A DNA stretch of 50,534 nt from assembly GCA_041499035.1 (NCBI GenBank), contig JBGQJK010000005.1:1-50534 (forward strand), written 5' to 3'. Below the pieces are notes generated by a model. The model did not search any database, was not told the origin of the DNA, and saw only the letters and a program-made list of their open reading frames with translations. The position numbers and the translations under genes are program-made. This DNA comes from DATFUL01 sp041499035. Its GTDB lineage: Bacteria > Patescibacteriota > Microgenomatia > UBA8517. Shown here one piece after another: positions 40,314 to 48,105 of this stretch (the stretch's first letter is position 1; the number at the start of each line of letters is the position of its first letter).

Positions 40314-40726
40314 TGGCAAGAATTGCAGGAGTTGACTTACAAGATAACTGGAAAGTAGATTTCGCCTTAACCAAAATTAAAGGTTTAGGCTGGGCTTTGT
40401 CCAAAAAAATTATGGAGGCAGCCAAAGTGGACCATAAAAAGCGTATGTCCGACCTTACGGCCGACGAAGTTGCTAAGATAGGTCTCGAGCTTGAAAAGTA
40501 TTCGATTGAGGGAGATTTGGTTAGGACTGTCAGGGGCAACATTCAACGCTTGCAGGTAATCGGTTCTTACCGCGGAGTCAGGCATACCAGGGGGCTTCCT
40601 GTCAGGGGACAAAGAACCAGAACAAATGCCCGCACAAAGAGGGGTAAAAGGAAAACTGTAGGCGCTTTTAAGAAAGAACTATTATCCAAAATGACGGTAG
40701 CAAAGACCGAGGAAGCAAAGAAATAA
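40313..40726 (+). CDS. rpsM: Ribosomal protein S13
   Basis: 30S head protein. 137 residues: ARIAGVDLQDNWKVDFALT, GSYRGVRHTRGLPVRGQRTR. The ATG at 40313 gives the family N-terminus; an upstream in-frame start inside rpmJ is rejected. A C-terminal Lys/Ala extension of about 10 residues is present. Confidence 0.96.
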   Translation: MARIAGVDLQDNWKVDFALTKIKGLGWALSKKIMEAAKVDHKKRMSDLTADEVAKIGLELEKYSIEGDLVRTVRGNIQRLQVIGSYRGVRHTRGLPVRGQRTRTNARTKRGKRKTVGAFKKELLSKMTVAKTEEAKK

Positions 40727-40727
40727 C

Positions 40728-41108
40728 ATGGCAACCAAACAAAAAAACACAAGGAAGGAGTCAAAACTCGGGAAAGTTTTTGTTTCCGCGTCTTTTAACA
40801 ACACCCTAATAACTGTAACTAATGAAAACGGTGAAACTTTAGCCTGGGGCTCTTCGGGGGCATCCGGATTTAAAGGAACCAGGCGAGCAACTCCGTATGC
40901 TGCAACGAGCGCCACGGAAAAAGTTTTGGGCAAAGCCAAGAACGACTTTGGAGTTGAAGAGGTTGAAGTTTATGTTAAAGGGCCGGGAGCGGGACGGGAT
41001 GCGGCACTCCGTGCCATCCGGGCTACAGGGGTTAAAATAGCACTCATTGCTGACGTTACGCCGGTGCCACACAATGGCCCGAGGCCTAAGAAAAAGAGGC
41101 GAGTTTAA
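40728..41108 (+). CDS. rpsK: Ribosomal protein S11
   Basis: 30S platform protein. 126 residues: VSASFNNTLITVTNENGETL, KGTRRATPYAA, VKGPGAGRDAALRAI and PVPHNGPRPKKKRRV, all conserved. Confidence 0.97.
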   Translation: MATKQKNTRKESKLGKVFVSASFNNTLITVTNENGETLAWGSSGASGFKGTRRATPYAATSATEKVLGKAKNDFGVEEVEVYVKGPGAGRDAALRAIRATGVKIALIADVTPVPHNGPRPKKKRRV

Positions 41109-41114
41109 AAGAAT

Positions 41115-41711
41115 ATGCGTTATACAGGACCAAAAGACAGATTGAGTAGAAGGGAAAATTTTGATTTGTTTGGTGCAGGAACAAAACTTACAAGGCTTCA
41201 GGTTCCGCCGGGCGTTCATGGGCCAAAAGGAACCCGTGGCTCGTCTCAATACGGCCGACAGCTAAGGGAAAAACAAAAAGTTAAGCGCATGTACGGAATA
41301 ATGGAAGCGCAATTCGAACGCTACATGACCGAGGCTTTTAAATCCAAAGGTAACACAGGTGAAGCTCTTTTGGTCAAACTGGAAAGGCGCCTGGATAACA
41401 TCGTTTATAGGCTTGGTTTTGCGCCCAGCCGCCCTGCAGCCAGACAATTGGTTTCCCACAGACACGTTCTGGTTAACGCAAAAAAAGTTAATATTCCGTC
41501 ATTTCAGGTAACGGTAGGCGATACGGTTTCCCTGGACGGCAAGGGATTAAACATTCCCGAGGTCAAGAAAACCCTGGACCTTAAAGATTTTAAAGTAGCT
41601 TCCTGGCTTGCCCGTAAGGCAGCCGTAGGAAAAGTGGCACGTTTGCCGAAGCGGGAAGATATAGCGGAGGCAATCAGCGAGCAGGATATTGTAGAATTCT
41701 ACAGTCGTTAG
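41115..41711 (+). CDS. rpsD: Ribosomal protein S4 (cysteine-free)
   Basis: 30S assembly and fidelity protein; 198 residues. S4 domain LERRLDNIVYRLGFAPSRPA and QLVSHRHVLVNAKKVNIPS. The N-terminal region lacks the Cys zinc cluster and reads YTGPKDRLSRRENFDLF. Confidence 0.96.
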   Translation: MRYTGPKDRLSRRENFDLFGAGTKLTRLQVPPGVHGPKGTRGSSQYGRQLREKQKVKRMYGIMEAQFERYMTEAFKSKGNTGEALLVKLERRLDNIVYRLGFAPSRPAARQLVSHRHVLVNAKKVNIPSFQVTVGDTVSLDGKGLNIPEVKKTLDLKDFKVASWLARKAAVGKVARLPKREDIAEAISEQDIVEFYSR

Positions 41712-41760
41712 ACGGCTGAGGATCGTTTGTTCAAGCAGGAATTAACCTTGAAGTTCGGTA

Positions 41761-41789
41761 TTGAAAAAGGGCCGTATTAAAGGTAAAAT
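41761..41789 (+). promoter_or_regulatory. Promoter of rpoA
   Basis: TTGAAA (41761-41766), 17-base spacer, TAAAAT (41784-41789). The ATG is 21 bases further on, so the mRNA would have a short leader of about 15 bases. Confidence 0.6.
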
Positions 41790-41810
41790 ACCAAAGTTAC
41801 GAAGCAAAAT

Positions 41811-42728
41811 ATGAATCAACCAATGTTTGAGATTAAAGAAGAAGGGAAAGGAACCGATTTTGGCAAATTTGTCTTAACCCCGCTAGAGCAGGGCTATGGG
41901 CTAACAGTCGGGAATTCCCTCAGGCGTGTACTTTTGACTTCACTTACAGGCAGCGCCATTACTTCCGTAAAAATTGCGGGAGTAAAGCATCAGTTTTCAT
42001 CCTTAACCGGAATGAAGGAAGACATAGTTGATTTCATTCTTAGCCTCAAGAAAGTCAGATTCCAGGGGGTTACCGAAAAAGCCACAAAAGCCACACTGGA
42101 TGTGACCAAAGCCGGTGAGTTTACTGCAGCCGAAATTAAAGTTTCGGGGGGCTTGAAAGTTGCCAATCCCGATCTCCCGCTCGGAACCCTAAATAAAGGC
42201 TCCAAACTTTCCGCAGAAATTACAGTCGAAAGTGGAGTTGGTTATTCTCCCGCAGAAGAGCGCGAGAGCGGCTCGATTGGCCTTATTCCGGTTGATGCAT
42301 CTTTCTCCCCGGTTAAGCGTGTCAGCTACAAAATTGAAGAAACCCGTGTCGGAAGATTAACCAATTACGACAAGCTGACTTTGGAAGTTTGGACAGACGG
42401 AACAGTTACTCCTAAAGCTGCCGTTGCCGAATCCGCAAAAATCCTTCTTTCCTACTTTGGTCAGATAGTGAGTCCCAAGAAAGTTGAGAAAAAGGAAGAA
42501 GTAGTTGTTAATGACTTGGGTGCAACAGGCAAGCTCTCGGTAGAAGAAGTAGGACTTCCAACAAGAGTCGCAAACGCTCTCCAAAAAGCCGGCTTTGAAA
42601 CAGTAGAACAGTTGGCATATGCCAAGAAAGAAGATTTAGTCAAAGTCAGGAACTTGGGTGAGAAATCCCTCAAAATTATTGCCGCCGCACTCGGAACAAA
42701 AGGTGTCGAGTTCCTCGCTATTAAGTAA
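41811..42728 (+). CDS. rpoA: RNA polymerase alpha subunit
   Basis: 305 residues. Alpha-NTD with GYGLTVGNSLRRVLLTSLTG and the C-terminal helix-hairpin-helix domain (LPTRVANALQKAGFETVEQL), which contacts UP elements and activators. The Arg at the DNA-contacting position (TRVANAL) is retained, so upstream-element use is plausible. Confidence 0.97.
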   Translation: MNQPMFEIKEEGKGTDFGKFVLTPLEQGYGLTVGNSLRRVLLTSLTGSAITSVKIAGVKHQFSSLTGMKEDIVDFILSLKKVRFQGVTEKATKATLDVTKAGEFTAAEIKVSGGLKVANPDLPLGTLNKGSKLSAEITVESGVGYSPAEERESGSIGLIPVDASFSPVKRVSYKIEETRVGRLTNYDKLTLEVWTDGTVTPKAAVAESAKILLSYFGQIVSPKKVEKKEEVVVNDLGATGKLSVEEVGLPTRVANALQKAGFETVEQLAYAKKEDLVKVRNLGEKSLKIIAAALGTKGVEFLAIK

Positions 42729-42737
42729 TTTAGCCCT

Positions 42738-43205
42738 ATGAATAAAAAAGTTTTTGGGAGAAAACTAAGTAGATCCCGTCCGGCCAGAGAAGCTTTATTC
42801 GCAACGCTCGTTAGGAGCATGATCCTTAGTGGCAAAATAGAAACAACTATGGCCAAAGCCAAAGCAGTTCAGGGGGATCTTGAGCATATGATTACGTTGG
42901 CTAAAAAAGCAGATCTTTCCTCCAGACGCCGTGCCCTTGCATACCTTGATAATCAAAGAAAAATAAATGACATCCTGTTCATGCAAATTGGCCCGTTCTT
43001 TAAAACAAGACAATCCGGTTTTACCAGAATTACATCGCTCCCGGCAAGGCGCGGAGATAATGCTAAAATGGCCAGAATAGAGTGGACGGAGAAAGTGGAA
43101 ATTAGTAGTAAGAAATTAGAAGTTAGTAAAAAAGACAAGAAAGAAAAAGCGGTCAAAACAAAAAAAGTAGTAAAAAAGGAAATTAAGGCAAAAACTAAGT
43201 CCTAA
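42738..43205 (+). CDS. rplQ: Ribosomal protein L17
   Basis: Tunnel-exit protein. 155 residues: KKVFGRKLSRSRPAREALFA, TTMAKAKAVQGDLEHMITLAK. A Lys-rich C-terminal extension of about 35 residues follows the conserved core (ARIEWTEKVE). Confidence 0.95.
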   Translation: MNKKVFGRKLSRSRPAREALFATLVRSMILSGKIETTMAKAKAVQGDLEHMITLAKKADLSSRRRALAYLDNQRKINDILFMQIGPFFKTRQSGFTRITSLPARRGDNAKMARIEWTEKVEISSKKLEVSKKDKKEKAVKTKKVVKKEIKAKTKS

Positions 43206-43224
43206 TTCCTAACAACTAATTACT

Positions 43225-43644
43225 ATGATTAAAACTTATCAACCAAAAGCCAAAGAAGTAGTAAGAGATTGGCATTTACTTGATGCCAAAGGGGAAGTTT
43301 TGGGCAGGTTGTGTACTAAAATTGCAACCTACTTAACAGGCAAGCATAAGGCTACCTACTCCACCCATATGGATATGGGGGATTTTGTGGTAGTTCTAAA
43401 TGCCGAGAAAGTTGAGGTTACGGGCAAAAAAGGTTTGCAAAAGGCCTATAGAACACATTCGGGTTACCCGGGCGGGTTTAAAGAAAGAAGCTATGCTCAG
43501 GTAATGGATGTTCACCCCGAGCGTATAATTGAACATGCCGTTTCTGGTATGCTTCCTAATAACAGACTCAGGGATCCGAGAATGTTAAGGCTAAAAGTAG
43601 TTGTCGGGGACAAAAACCCATACGAAAAACAACTGGCAAAGTAA
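43225..43644 (+). CDS. rplM: Ribosomal protein L13
   Basis: 50S early-assembly protein. 139 residues: RDWHLLDAKGEVLGRLCTKI, GDFVVVLNAEKVEVTGKK and the GMLPNNRLRDPRMLRLKVV signature. Followed by rpsI after 1 base, the usual pair. Confidence 0.97.
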   Translation: MIKTYQPKAKEVVRDWHLLDAKGEVLGRLCTKIATYLTGKHKATYSTHMDMGDFVVVLNAEKVEVTGKKGLQKAYRTHSGYPGGFKERSYAQVMDVHPERIIEHAVSGMLPNNRLRDPRMLRLKVVVGDKNPYEKQLAK

Positions 43645-43645
43645 T

Positions 43646-44056
43646 ATGGCAAAAGTAAAAAAGATTGATTACATGTACGGAGTAGGCAGAAGGCGGGAAG
43701 CAACCGCCAGGGTCAGACTTTTCCGTGGCAAAGGGGAAAATATGGTCAACGGCATGCCCGCAACCAAGTATTTTGAAGGAGAACTTGCCAAGAAAGCCTT
43801 AGCTAAACCTTTTGGCGCGACAGAAACTTCCGACAAATATTATTTTACTGCAAAGACTTCCGGCGGAGGTAAACAGGGACAGCTAGCTTCGGTAATTTTG
43901 GGTCTTTCCCGCTCTTTGGTAAAACTTTCTGTTGAAAAGAACAGAGTCCCGCTTAAAAAATTAGGGCTTTTAACCCGTGATAGCAGAATCCGTCAGCGCA
44001 GAATGGTTGGCATGGGCGGCAAGAGCCGTCGTAAGAAACAATCTCCAAAACGTTAA
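43646..44056 (+). CDS. rpsI: Ribosomal protein S9
   Basis: 30S P-site protein. 136 residues: YGVGRRREATARVRLFRGKG, LTRDSRIRQRRMVGMGGKSR, ending SPKR. The C-terminal Arg that touches P-site tRNA is kept, though the usual QFSKR reads QSPKR. The ATG at 43646 is preferred over a longer reading into rplM. Confidence 0.96.
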   Translation: MAKVKKIDYMYGVGRRREATARVRLFRGKGENMVNGMPATKYFEGELAKKALAKPFGATETSDKYYFTAKTSGGGKQGQLASVILGLSRSLVKLSVEKNRVPLKKLGLLTRDSRIRQRRMVGMGGKSRRKKQSPKR

Positions 44057-44078
44057 GCCTCGGAATATATCCGCTTAT

Positions 44079-44645
44079 ATGAGTACAGAGGACAAACAAA
44101 AGACAGTAAAGAACGTTACCGAAGGATCACAGTCAACGGTAAGGATTATATTGCACGATGAAGAAGATACTATTTCGCTCAAACAACTTGTTATTGAGGA
44201 TGCTGACCCGTATTTTCAACTTGTCGATTCTGATCGCGCGCATTTAAGTCAGCCCGGCGACGAGACCGCATCTAAGTACCCAACAGTAGAATCTGTAAGG
44301 GAAAGTGTTATTAAGACAAATAGCAAAAACCCTCCTGAAAAGTATAGGTTTGGAATTTGGGACGGCGATTTAATGGTAGGATCAGACAATCTTATGCCAG
44401 CCGATTCAAATCGCGCCGAATTAGGCTCTTGGATTGGAAAGAAATATATCGGAAACCGTTATGCAGGTAGAGCACGCAGACTGCTGGTAGACTTTGCTTT
44501 TAATCAGCTTCACTTAGACGAAGTTTTTTGCGAAATAACAATTGGAAACGAATCGAGCCAAAAATCTGTAGAACGTTCCGGCTTTGAATACAAAGGAGAG
44601 CATGAAGGGAAATGGTCTTACATTCTAACTCGCCCCAAAAAATAA
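44079..44645 (+). CDS. GNAT acetyltransferase (RimJ/RimL-like)
   Basis: 188 residues. Typical RimL-type pattern: SLKQLVIEDADPYFQLVDSD near the N-terminus, ELGSWIGKKYIGNRYAG with the CoA loop, and FCEITIGNESSQKSVERSGF. Protein or metabolite substrate unknown. Located 22 bases after rpsI, perhaps sharing its transcript; ribosomal-protein acetylation is possible but unproven. Confidence 0.85.
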   Translation: MSTEDKQKTVKNVTEGSQSTVRIILHDEEDTISLKQLVIEDADPYFQLVDSDRAHLSQPGDETASKYPTVESVRESVIKTNSKNPPEKYRFGIWDGDLMVGSDNLMPADSNRAELGSWIGKKYIGNRYAGRARRLLVDFAFNQLHLDEVFCEITIGNESSQKSVERSGFEYKGEHEGKWSYILTRPKK

Positions 44646-44663
44646 AAAACTTCAGTTTTGCTT

Positions 44664-44727
44664 CCCCCTTTTCCTCCCTTACAATCCTGAGCGAAGTCGA
44701 ATGGACACGATTTGTTTTTGATATAAT
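44664..44727 (+). repeat. Pyrimidine-rich intergenic motif split by a REP-like palindrome
   Basis: CCCCCTTTTCCTCCC (44664-44678), then a REP-like insert containing CCTGAGCGAAGTCGAATGG (44686-44704), then CACGATTTGTTTTTG and TATAAT (44722-44727). Without the insert the flanks reproduce the motif at 34430-34462. Confidence 0.65.
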
Positions 44728-44733
44728 CCATGT

Positions 44734-45153
44734 GTGGACAAGTTAAAATTAATACGCGACTTTTTAGATACTCAAATACATATGATTATTGCCACAACAG
44801 CTAAGGACGGCAAGCCGGAGGCGGCGCTTGTTGGCTTTGCCGCGGACGAGGACTTAAGTTTAATATTCGGGACTTATACAACAACTCGAAAGTATCTGAA
44901 TGTTCAAAGTAACCCAAATGTTGCGGCTGTTTTCGGAAATACAGAAGGAATAACGGTTCAATATGAAGGAACAATATCCACATTAACTGGGGACGAGCTG
45001 ACAAGATATAAAGAAATATATTTTAAGAAAACTCCAAGTTCTAAAAAATACGAAAACCACAAAGATCAGGTCTATTTAAAAACCCAACCCTATTGGGTAC
45101 GGTATACGGATTACAACAAAAGCCCGTTAGAAATTTTTGAGATCAATTTATAA
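44734..45153 (+). CDS. Pyridoxamine-phosphate-oxidase-like flavin-binding protein
   Basis: 139 residues with the split beta-barrel pattern of the PNPOx-like family: IATTAKDGKPEAALVGFAAD, LIFGTYTTTRKYLNVQSNPN, VAAVFGN. Such proteins bind FMN, F420 or haem; the cofactor cannot be told here. The start is GTG at 44734, 6 bases after TATAAT. Confidence 0.75.
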   Translation: MDKLKLIRDFLDTQIHMIIATTAKDGKPEAALVGFAADEDLSLIFGTYTTTRKYLNVQSNPNVAAVFGNTEGITVQYEGTISTLTGDELTRYKEIYFKKTPSSKKYENHKDQVYLKTQPYWVRYTDYNKSPLEIFEINL

Positions 45154-45154
45154 T

Positions 45155-45179
45155 CCCTTTTCCTCCTCACGATTTTTTT
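45155..45179 (+). repeat. Pyrimidine-rich intergenic motif copy
   Basis: CCCTTTTCCTCCTCACGATT followed by TTTTT, immediately after the stop of the preceding gene. Same motif as 34430 and 44664. Confidence 0.6.
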
Positions 45180-45190
45180 CACAATCTAAA

Positions 45191-45218
45191 TTGACAATTA
45201 GTCGAAACAACTTATAAT
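45191..45218 (+). promoter_or_regulatory. Promoter of the 82-residue gene
   Basis: TTGACA (45191-45196), 16-base spacer, TATAAT (45213-45218), both perfect consensus, then 8 bases to the ATG. Confidence 0.75.
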
Positions 45219-45226
45219 TCTTTTAT

Positions 45227-45475
45227 ATGGGGATACTACAAGAAGGACAAAAAGCTCGAGAGCTTCAAGTTGCGAGTACAATTAAAAAAGGGGTTAACGG
45301 AGAAACTGTTAACTTAAATCCTGGTGATCACATTGTCGAATTAGAACCAAAAGGAGTATTTAGACTAACTAACGATGTTCATAATCGTATGTTCACACTC
45401 GCTGAAGATCAAATGGGGGTATTAATTGATACCGGGGAAAAGGACGACAAACTTTTTTCAGATACAAGTAGCTAA
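45227..45475 (+). CDS. Unknown 82-residue protein
   Basis: Small soluble protein (GILQEGQKARELQVASTIKK start) with no recognised domain. It has a consensus leaderless promoter and a possible terminator at 45553-45582, so it is probably expressed as a single gene. Confidence 0.55.
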   Translation: MGILQEGQKARELQVASTIKKGVNGETVNLNPGDHIVELEPKGVFRLTNDVHNRMFTLAEDQMGVLIDTGEKDDKLFSDTSS

Positions 45476-45490
45476 ACAAAATAATTCTGT

Positions 45491-45536
45491 CCCCTTTTCC
45501 TCCGCTTCGATTTCACTCAGTGTTATAACCCACGAT
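45491..45536 (+). repeat. Pyrimidine motif split by REP-like palindrome in the opposite orientation
   Basis: CCCCTTTTCCTCC (45491-45503), an insert containing GCTTCGATTTCACTCAG (45504-45520), then CACGAT (45531-45536). The insert resembles the reverse complement of the one at 44684-44704. Confidence 0.55.
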
Positions 45537-45552
45537 GGAAACACCACCCGAC

Positions 45553-45582
45553 GGGTGAGTTAGCTTCGCACCCCTCATTTTT
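45553..45582 (+). terminator. Possible terminator or three-way switch after the 82-residue gene
   Basis: GGGTG (45553-45557) can pair with CACCC downstream (45569-45573), followed by CTCATTTTTT, or with CACCC upstream (45545-45549). Only one pairing is possible at a time. Confidence 0.45.
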
Positions 45583-45605
45583 TCCTCCCCACGTTTTTGT
45601 TTTCC
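45578..45605 (+). repeat. Pyrimidine-rich intergenic motif copy
   Basis: TTTTTTCCTCCCCACGTTTT followed by TGTTTTC; uninterrupted variant lying between the 82-residue gene and the tRNA gene. Confidence 0.55.
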
Positions 45606-45626
45606 TAAATATGAAGGTCCGACTTT

Positions 45627-45700
45627 TGGTCGGGGTGCTGAGAATTGAACTCAGTTCAGACGCACCCCATGCGCCTATTCTACCGGTGAACTACACCCCG
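45627..45700 (-). tRNA. tRNA-Pro (anticodon GGG)
   Basis: 74 bases on the minus strand. Acceptor CGGGGTG pairs with CACCCCG; U8 and A9; D arm GTTC/GAAT; anticodon stem GGCGC/GCGTC with loop ATGGGGT; T arm CTGAG-TTCAATT-CTCAG; discriminator A73 and an encoded CCA. The C1-G72 pair and A73 are typical of bacterial tRNA-Pro. GGG reads CCC and CCU codons. A TAAAAT box on the minus strand lies about 12 bases before position 1. Confidence 0.93.
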
Positions 45701-45748
45701 TTTTTAGCTCTTGTATTTTAACAGACGTCATGCTAAAAAAGTAGCGGA

Positions 45749-46834
45749 ATGGCTAAACAAAAGAAACCCGAAACAGAAGCTCCGGTTAAACAAGAAGGCG
45801 GCTCCGCAAAACTCGCAGCAATACGCTTGGCGATGGATCAGATAGAAAAACAATATGGTAAGGGTTCTATTATGCGTCTTGGCGGCGATGATGGCCAACG
45901 ATATAAAATTGATGTCATCTCAACCGGTTCCATTGCAGTGGACCTTGCGCTTGGGGTTGGTGGATTCCCGAGAGGAAGAATTATTGAAGTTTACGGACCT
46001 GAAGCTTCGGGTAAAACCACTTTAGCTTTAGCAGTTATAGCAGAGGCGCAAAAACTTGGCGGACAATGTGCTTTTGTTGATGCTGAACACGCTCTTGACC
46101 CCCAGCGCGCCGAAATTCTAGGGGTGGATCTAGACAACTTATTAATGTCCCAACCGGATACAGGCGAGCAGGCGCTAGAAATTACCGAAACTTTAATCCG
46201 CTCGGGAGCAATTGATGTTGTGGTAGTGGACTCAGTTGCCGCGCTTGTACCGCGGGCAGAGCTTGAAGGTGAAATGGGCGACGCAGTTATGGGAATGCAG
46301 GCCCGTTTGATGAGCCAAGCTTTAAGGAAACTTACCGGCGCAATTTCAAAATCAAAAACAGTGTTGATCTTCACCAACCAGCTCAGACAGAAAATCGGAG
46401 TCATGTTTGGCAATCCCGAAACAACCCCGGGAGGATTGGCACTTAAGTTTTACTCATCAGTCCGCATTGATTTAAGAAGAATTGAAGTTCTTAAAGATGG
46501 AGAAAAGGTAATTGGGTCGCGCCACCGCGCTCGTATAGTCAAGAATAAAGTTGCGCCTCCCCTTAGGGTGGCCGAGTTCGACATAATGGAAACTGAGGGA
46601 ATTTCAAAGACCGGTGGACTACTCGACGTGGGACTTGAACTTGGTCTGATCGGCAAGAGCGGATCATTCTTTAATTATGAAGGTAAACCAATTGCACAAG
46701 GGAAAGAAGCGGCCAAACTTTATCTTAAGGATCATCCCAGAATTGCCGACGAAATAGACAAAAAAATCCGCGAGATGGTTGCCTCCGGCAAAAAGCTTCC
46801 CAAAGAAATCGGAGAAGAGGAAAAAGAGGACTAA
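45749..46834 (+). CDS. recA: Recombinase RecA
   Basis: Homologous-strand exchange ATPase. 361 residues: Walker A GPEASGKTTL, VVVDSVAALVP, TNQLRQKIGVMFGNPETTPG and the L2-loop region are intact. The start follows a TTGTAT/TAAAAA pair with 17-base spacing by 8 bases. No recognisable LexA box is seen. recX lies nearby on the same strand beyond a minus-strand gene. Its 3' end overlaps that convergent gene by 4 bases. Confidence 0.97.
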   Translation: MAKQKKPETEAPVKQEGGSAKLAAIRLAMDQIEKQYGKGSIMRLGGDDGQRYKIDVISTGSIAVDLALGVGGFPRGRIIEVYGPEASGKTTLALAVIAEAQKLGGQCAFVDAEHALDPQRAEILGVDLDNLLMSQPDTGEQALEITETLIRSGAIDVVVVDSVAALVPRAELEGEMGDAVMGMQARLMSQALRKLTGAISKSKTVLIFTNQLRQKIGVMFGNPETTPGGLALKFYSSVRIDLRRIEVLKDGEKVIGSRHRARIVKNKVAPPLRVAEFDIMETEGISKTGGLLDVGLELGLIGKSGSFFNYEGKPIAQGKEAAKLYLKDHPRIADEIDKKIREMVASGKKLPKEIGEEEKED

Positions 46835-47115
46835 GACTCTTCTTTTTTCGAAAAGACAAAGAAAAATTTTTTGGTTTTGTTTTCCACCCTTCTCGTTACG
46901 CTGAGGTGCATCCCACTATGTTCGATCGGTTTTCTTATCCCATTAATAAAAACACCCTTATTTCTTGCATATTCTGGCGGAACATCGACTCTGACTTCTT
47001 GACCGTTATCCAGTAAATCACGCACCATATCTATCCACGGTTGGTATTTTGATTCAATAACCGGCCTGGATGTTTGACTGTCTATACTGGTGAAAGGTTT
47101 AACAACGTCTTTCAT
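46831..47115 (-). CDS. Unknown 94-residue protein
   Basis: Basic, soluble protein between recA and recX; begins MKDVVKPFTSIDSQ and has a Lys-rich C-terminus (KTKKFFFVFSKKEES). No domain recognised. The ATG at 47115 is favoured; a TTG at 47154 would add 13 residues. It shares its upstream region with recX. Confidence 0.5.
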   Translation of the reverse strand: MKDVVKPFTSIDSQTSRPVIESKYQPWIDMVRDLLDNGQEVRVDVPPEYARNKGVFINGIRKPIEHSGMHLSVTRRVENKTKKFFFVFSKKEES

Positions 47116-47156
47116 TGTGGCTAATATGCTATCATCAGAATCGGAATTGTTCAAGC

Positions 47157-47759
47157 ATGCCTATCATTACCTCTATCAAACAACAGAAAAACAAAAACAG
47201 AGTCAGTGTTTATTTGGATGATAAATTCGGCTTTGGAATTGATTTAGACAACTTTGTACTTCTTAACTTGAGAGTAAATCAGGAGCTGACGGAAAAAGAG
47301 ATAGAGGAAATTGTCAAGAAAGCGGAATATCAGAAAGATTTGGATAAGACTTTGAGGTTTGCTATGGTACGCCCCAGATCGAAGAAAGAGTTTATAGATT
47401 ATTTCAAAAGGAAAGACTTCGATGCATCGATGCATCATATGCTAATAGAAAAATTAATACACCTCGAACTTTTGGACGACACTAAATTTGCCAAATGGTG
47501 GATCGATCAAAGAATTCAGTTTAAGAATAAATCCAAAAGGATAATTCAAATGGAACTTAGGCAAAAAGGAATCGGCAAGGAAATTATTGACGAAGCCTTT
47601 GGCGAAACGGTTATTGATGAAGAGAAAATGGCCAAAGAACTCCTTACCAAGAAAATGTATAAGTGGAAAAATTTGGAACCTAGGCTCGCCAAGCAAAAAA
47701 TGGCCCAGTACCTGGCCGGCAAGGGCTTCTCCTGGGACGTGATTGAGATAGTTACTTGA
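47157..47759 (+). CDS. recX: RecA regulator RecX
   Basis: 200 residues with the tandem three-helix repeats of RecX: AMVRPRSKKEFIDYFKRKDF, LDDTKFAKWWIDQRIQ, IIQMELRQKGIGKEIIDEAF. RecX modulates RecA filaments. It is close to recA but separated by a gene on the other strand, so it has its own promoter (TATCAT near 47129). Confidence 0.88.
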   Translation: MPIITSIKQQKNKNRVSVYLDDKFGFGIDLDNFVLLNLRVNQELTEKEIEEIVKKAEYQKDLDKTLRFAMVRPRSKKEFIDYFKRKDFDASMHHMLIEKLIHLELLDDTKFAKWWIDQRIQFKNKSKRIIQMELRQKGIGKEIIDEAFGETVIDEEKMAKELLTKKMYKWKNLEPRLAKQKMAQYLAGKGFSWDVIEIVT

Positions 47760-47961
47760 CTTTACGGAAGACTGAACTAAAAAGCGCCCGAGTAAGAACT
47801 GCAGAAGCTTCACCCCATTTAGTTTGGACCGCTCCAACAAATTCCTGAACCTGATTTGGTCGTAAGACCATCTCTTCTGGAGGAATTGGTCTACCTTTCA
47901 TGCCTGGCATCAACTCATTCATCACGAAGTCAGATTTCCCTTGCTGGTCAATCTCAGCCAT
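47752..47961 (-). CDS. Unknown 69-residue protein
   Basis: Small protein (begins MAEIDQQGKSDFVMNELMPG) without recognised domain. The promoter is strong: TTGACA and TATGAT on the minus strand (47995-47990 and 47972-47967) with a 17-base spacer and 5 bases to the ATG. Convergent overlap of 8 bases with recX. Confidence 0.6.
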   Translation of the reverse strand: MAEIDQQGKSDFVMNELMPGMKGRPIPPEEMVLRPNQVQEFVGAVQTKWGEASAVLTRALFSSVFRKVK

Positions 47962-47966
47962 ACCTC

Positions 47967-48017
47967 ATCATAATCAACCAGTTTGATATTGTCAATCGAG
48001 CTAAAAAATAGTAAAAT
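47967..48017. promoter_or_regulatory. Divergent promoters sharing a -35 region
   Basis: Minus strand: TTGACA-17-TATGAT for the 69-residue gene. Plus strand: TTGTCA (47989-47994)-17-TAAAAT (48012-48017) for rny. The two -35 boxes overlap by five bases, so RNA polymerase can occupy only one at a time. Confidence 0.7.
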
Positions 48018-48026
48018 ACTCTCTAG

Positions 48027-48105
48027 AGTCAAAGAATATGGTTAAAAGAGCACAAAATTTAGCTTCTTTCGCCACAGGGATTAAATAACCCCTGCTTCTT
48101 TGACT
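48027..48105 (+). promoter_or_regulatory. Folded leader of rny
   Basis: AGTCAAAGAA (48027-48036) pairs perfectly with TTCTTTGACT (48096-48105). Inside, CAGGG (48075-48079) pairs with CCCTG (48090-48094). The stem encloses a 16-codon ORF (48038-48088) and ends 10 bases before the rny ATG. Confidence 0.55.
48038..48088 (+). CDS. Possible 16-residue leader peptide upstream of rny
   Basis: ATG at 48038 reads MVKRAQNLASFATGIK and stops with TAA at 48086. It starts about 14 bases after the predicted transcription start and lies wholly inside the leader stem. Translation of it would open the stem. It may be chance. Confidence 0.35.
   Translation: MVKRAQNLASFATGIK

Noticed and set aside
45700..45748. 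LexA (SOS) box before recA
   Set aside because: No sequence matching either the CTGT-N8-ACAG or GAAC-N4-GTTC pattern was found upstream of recA.
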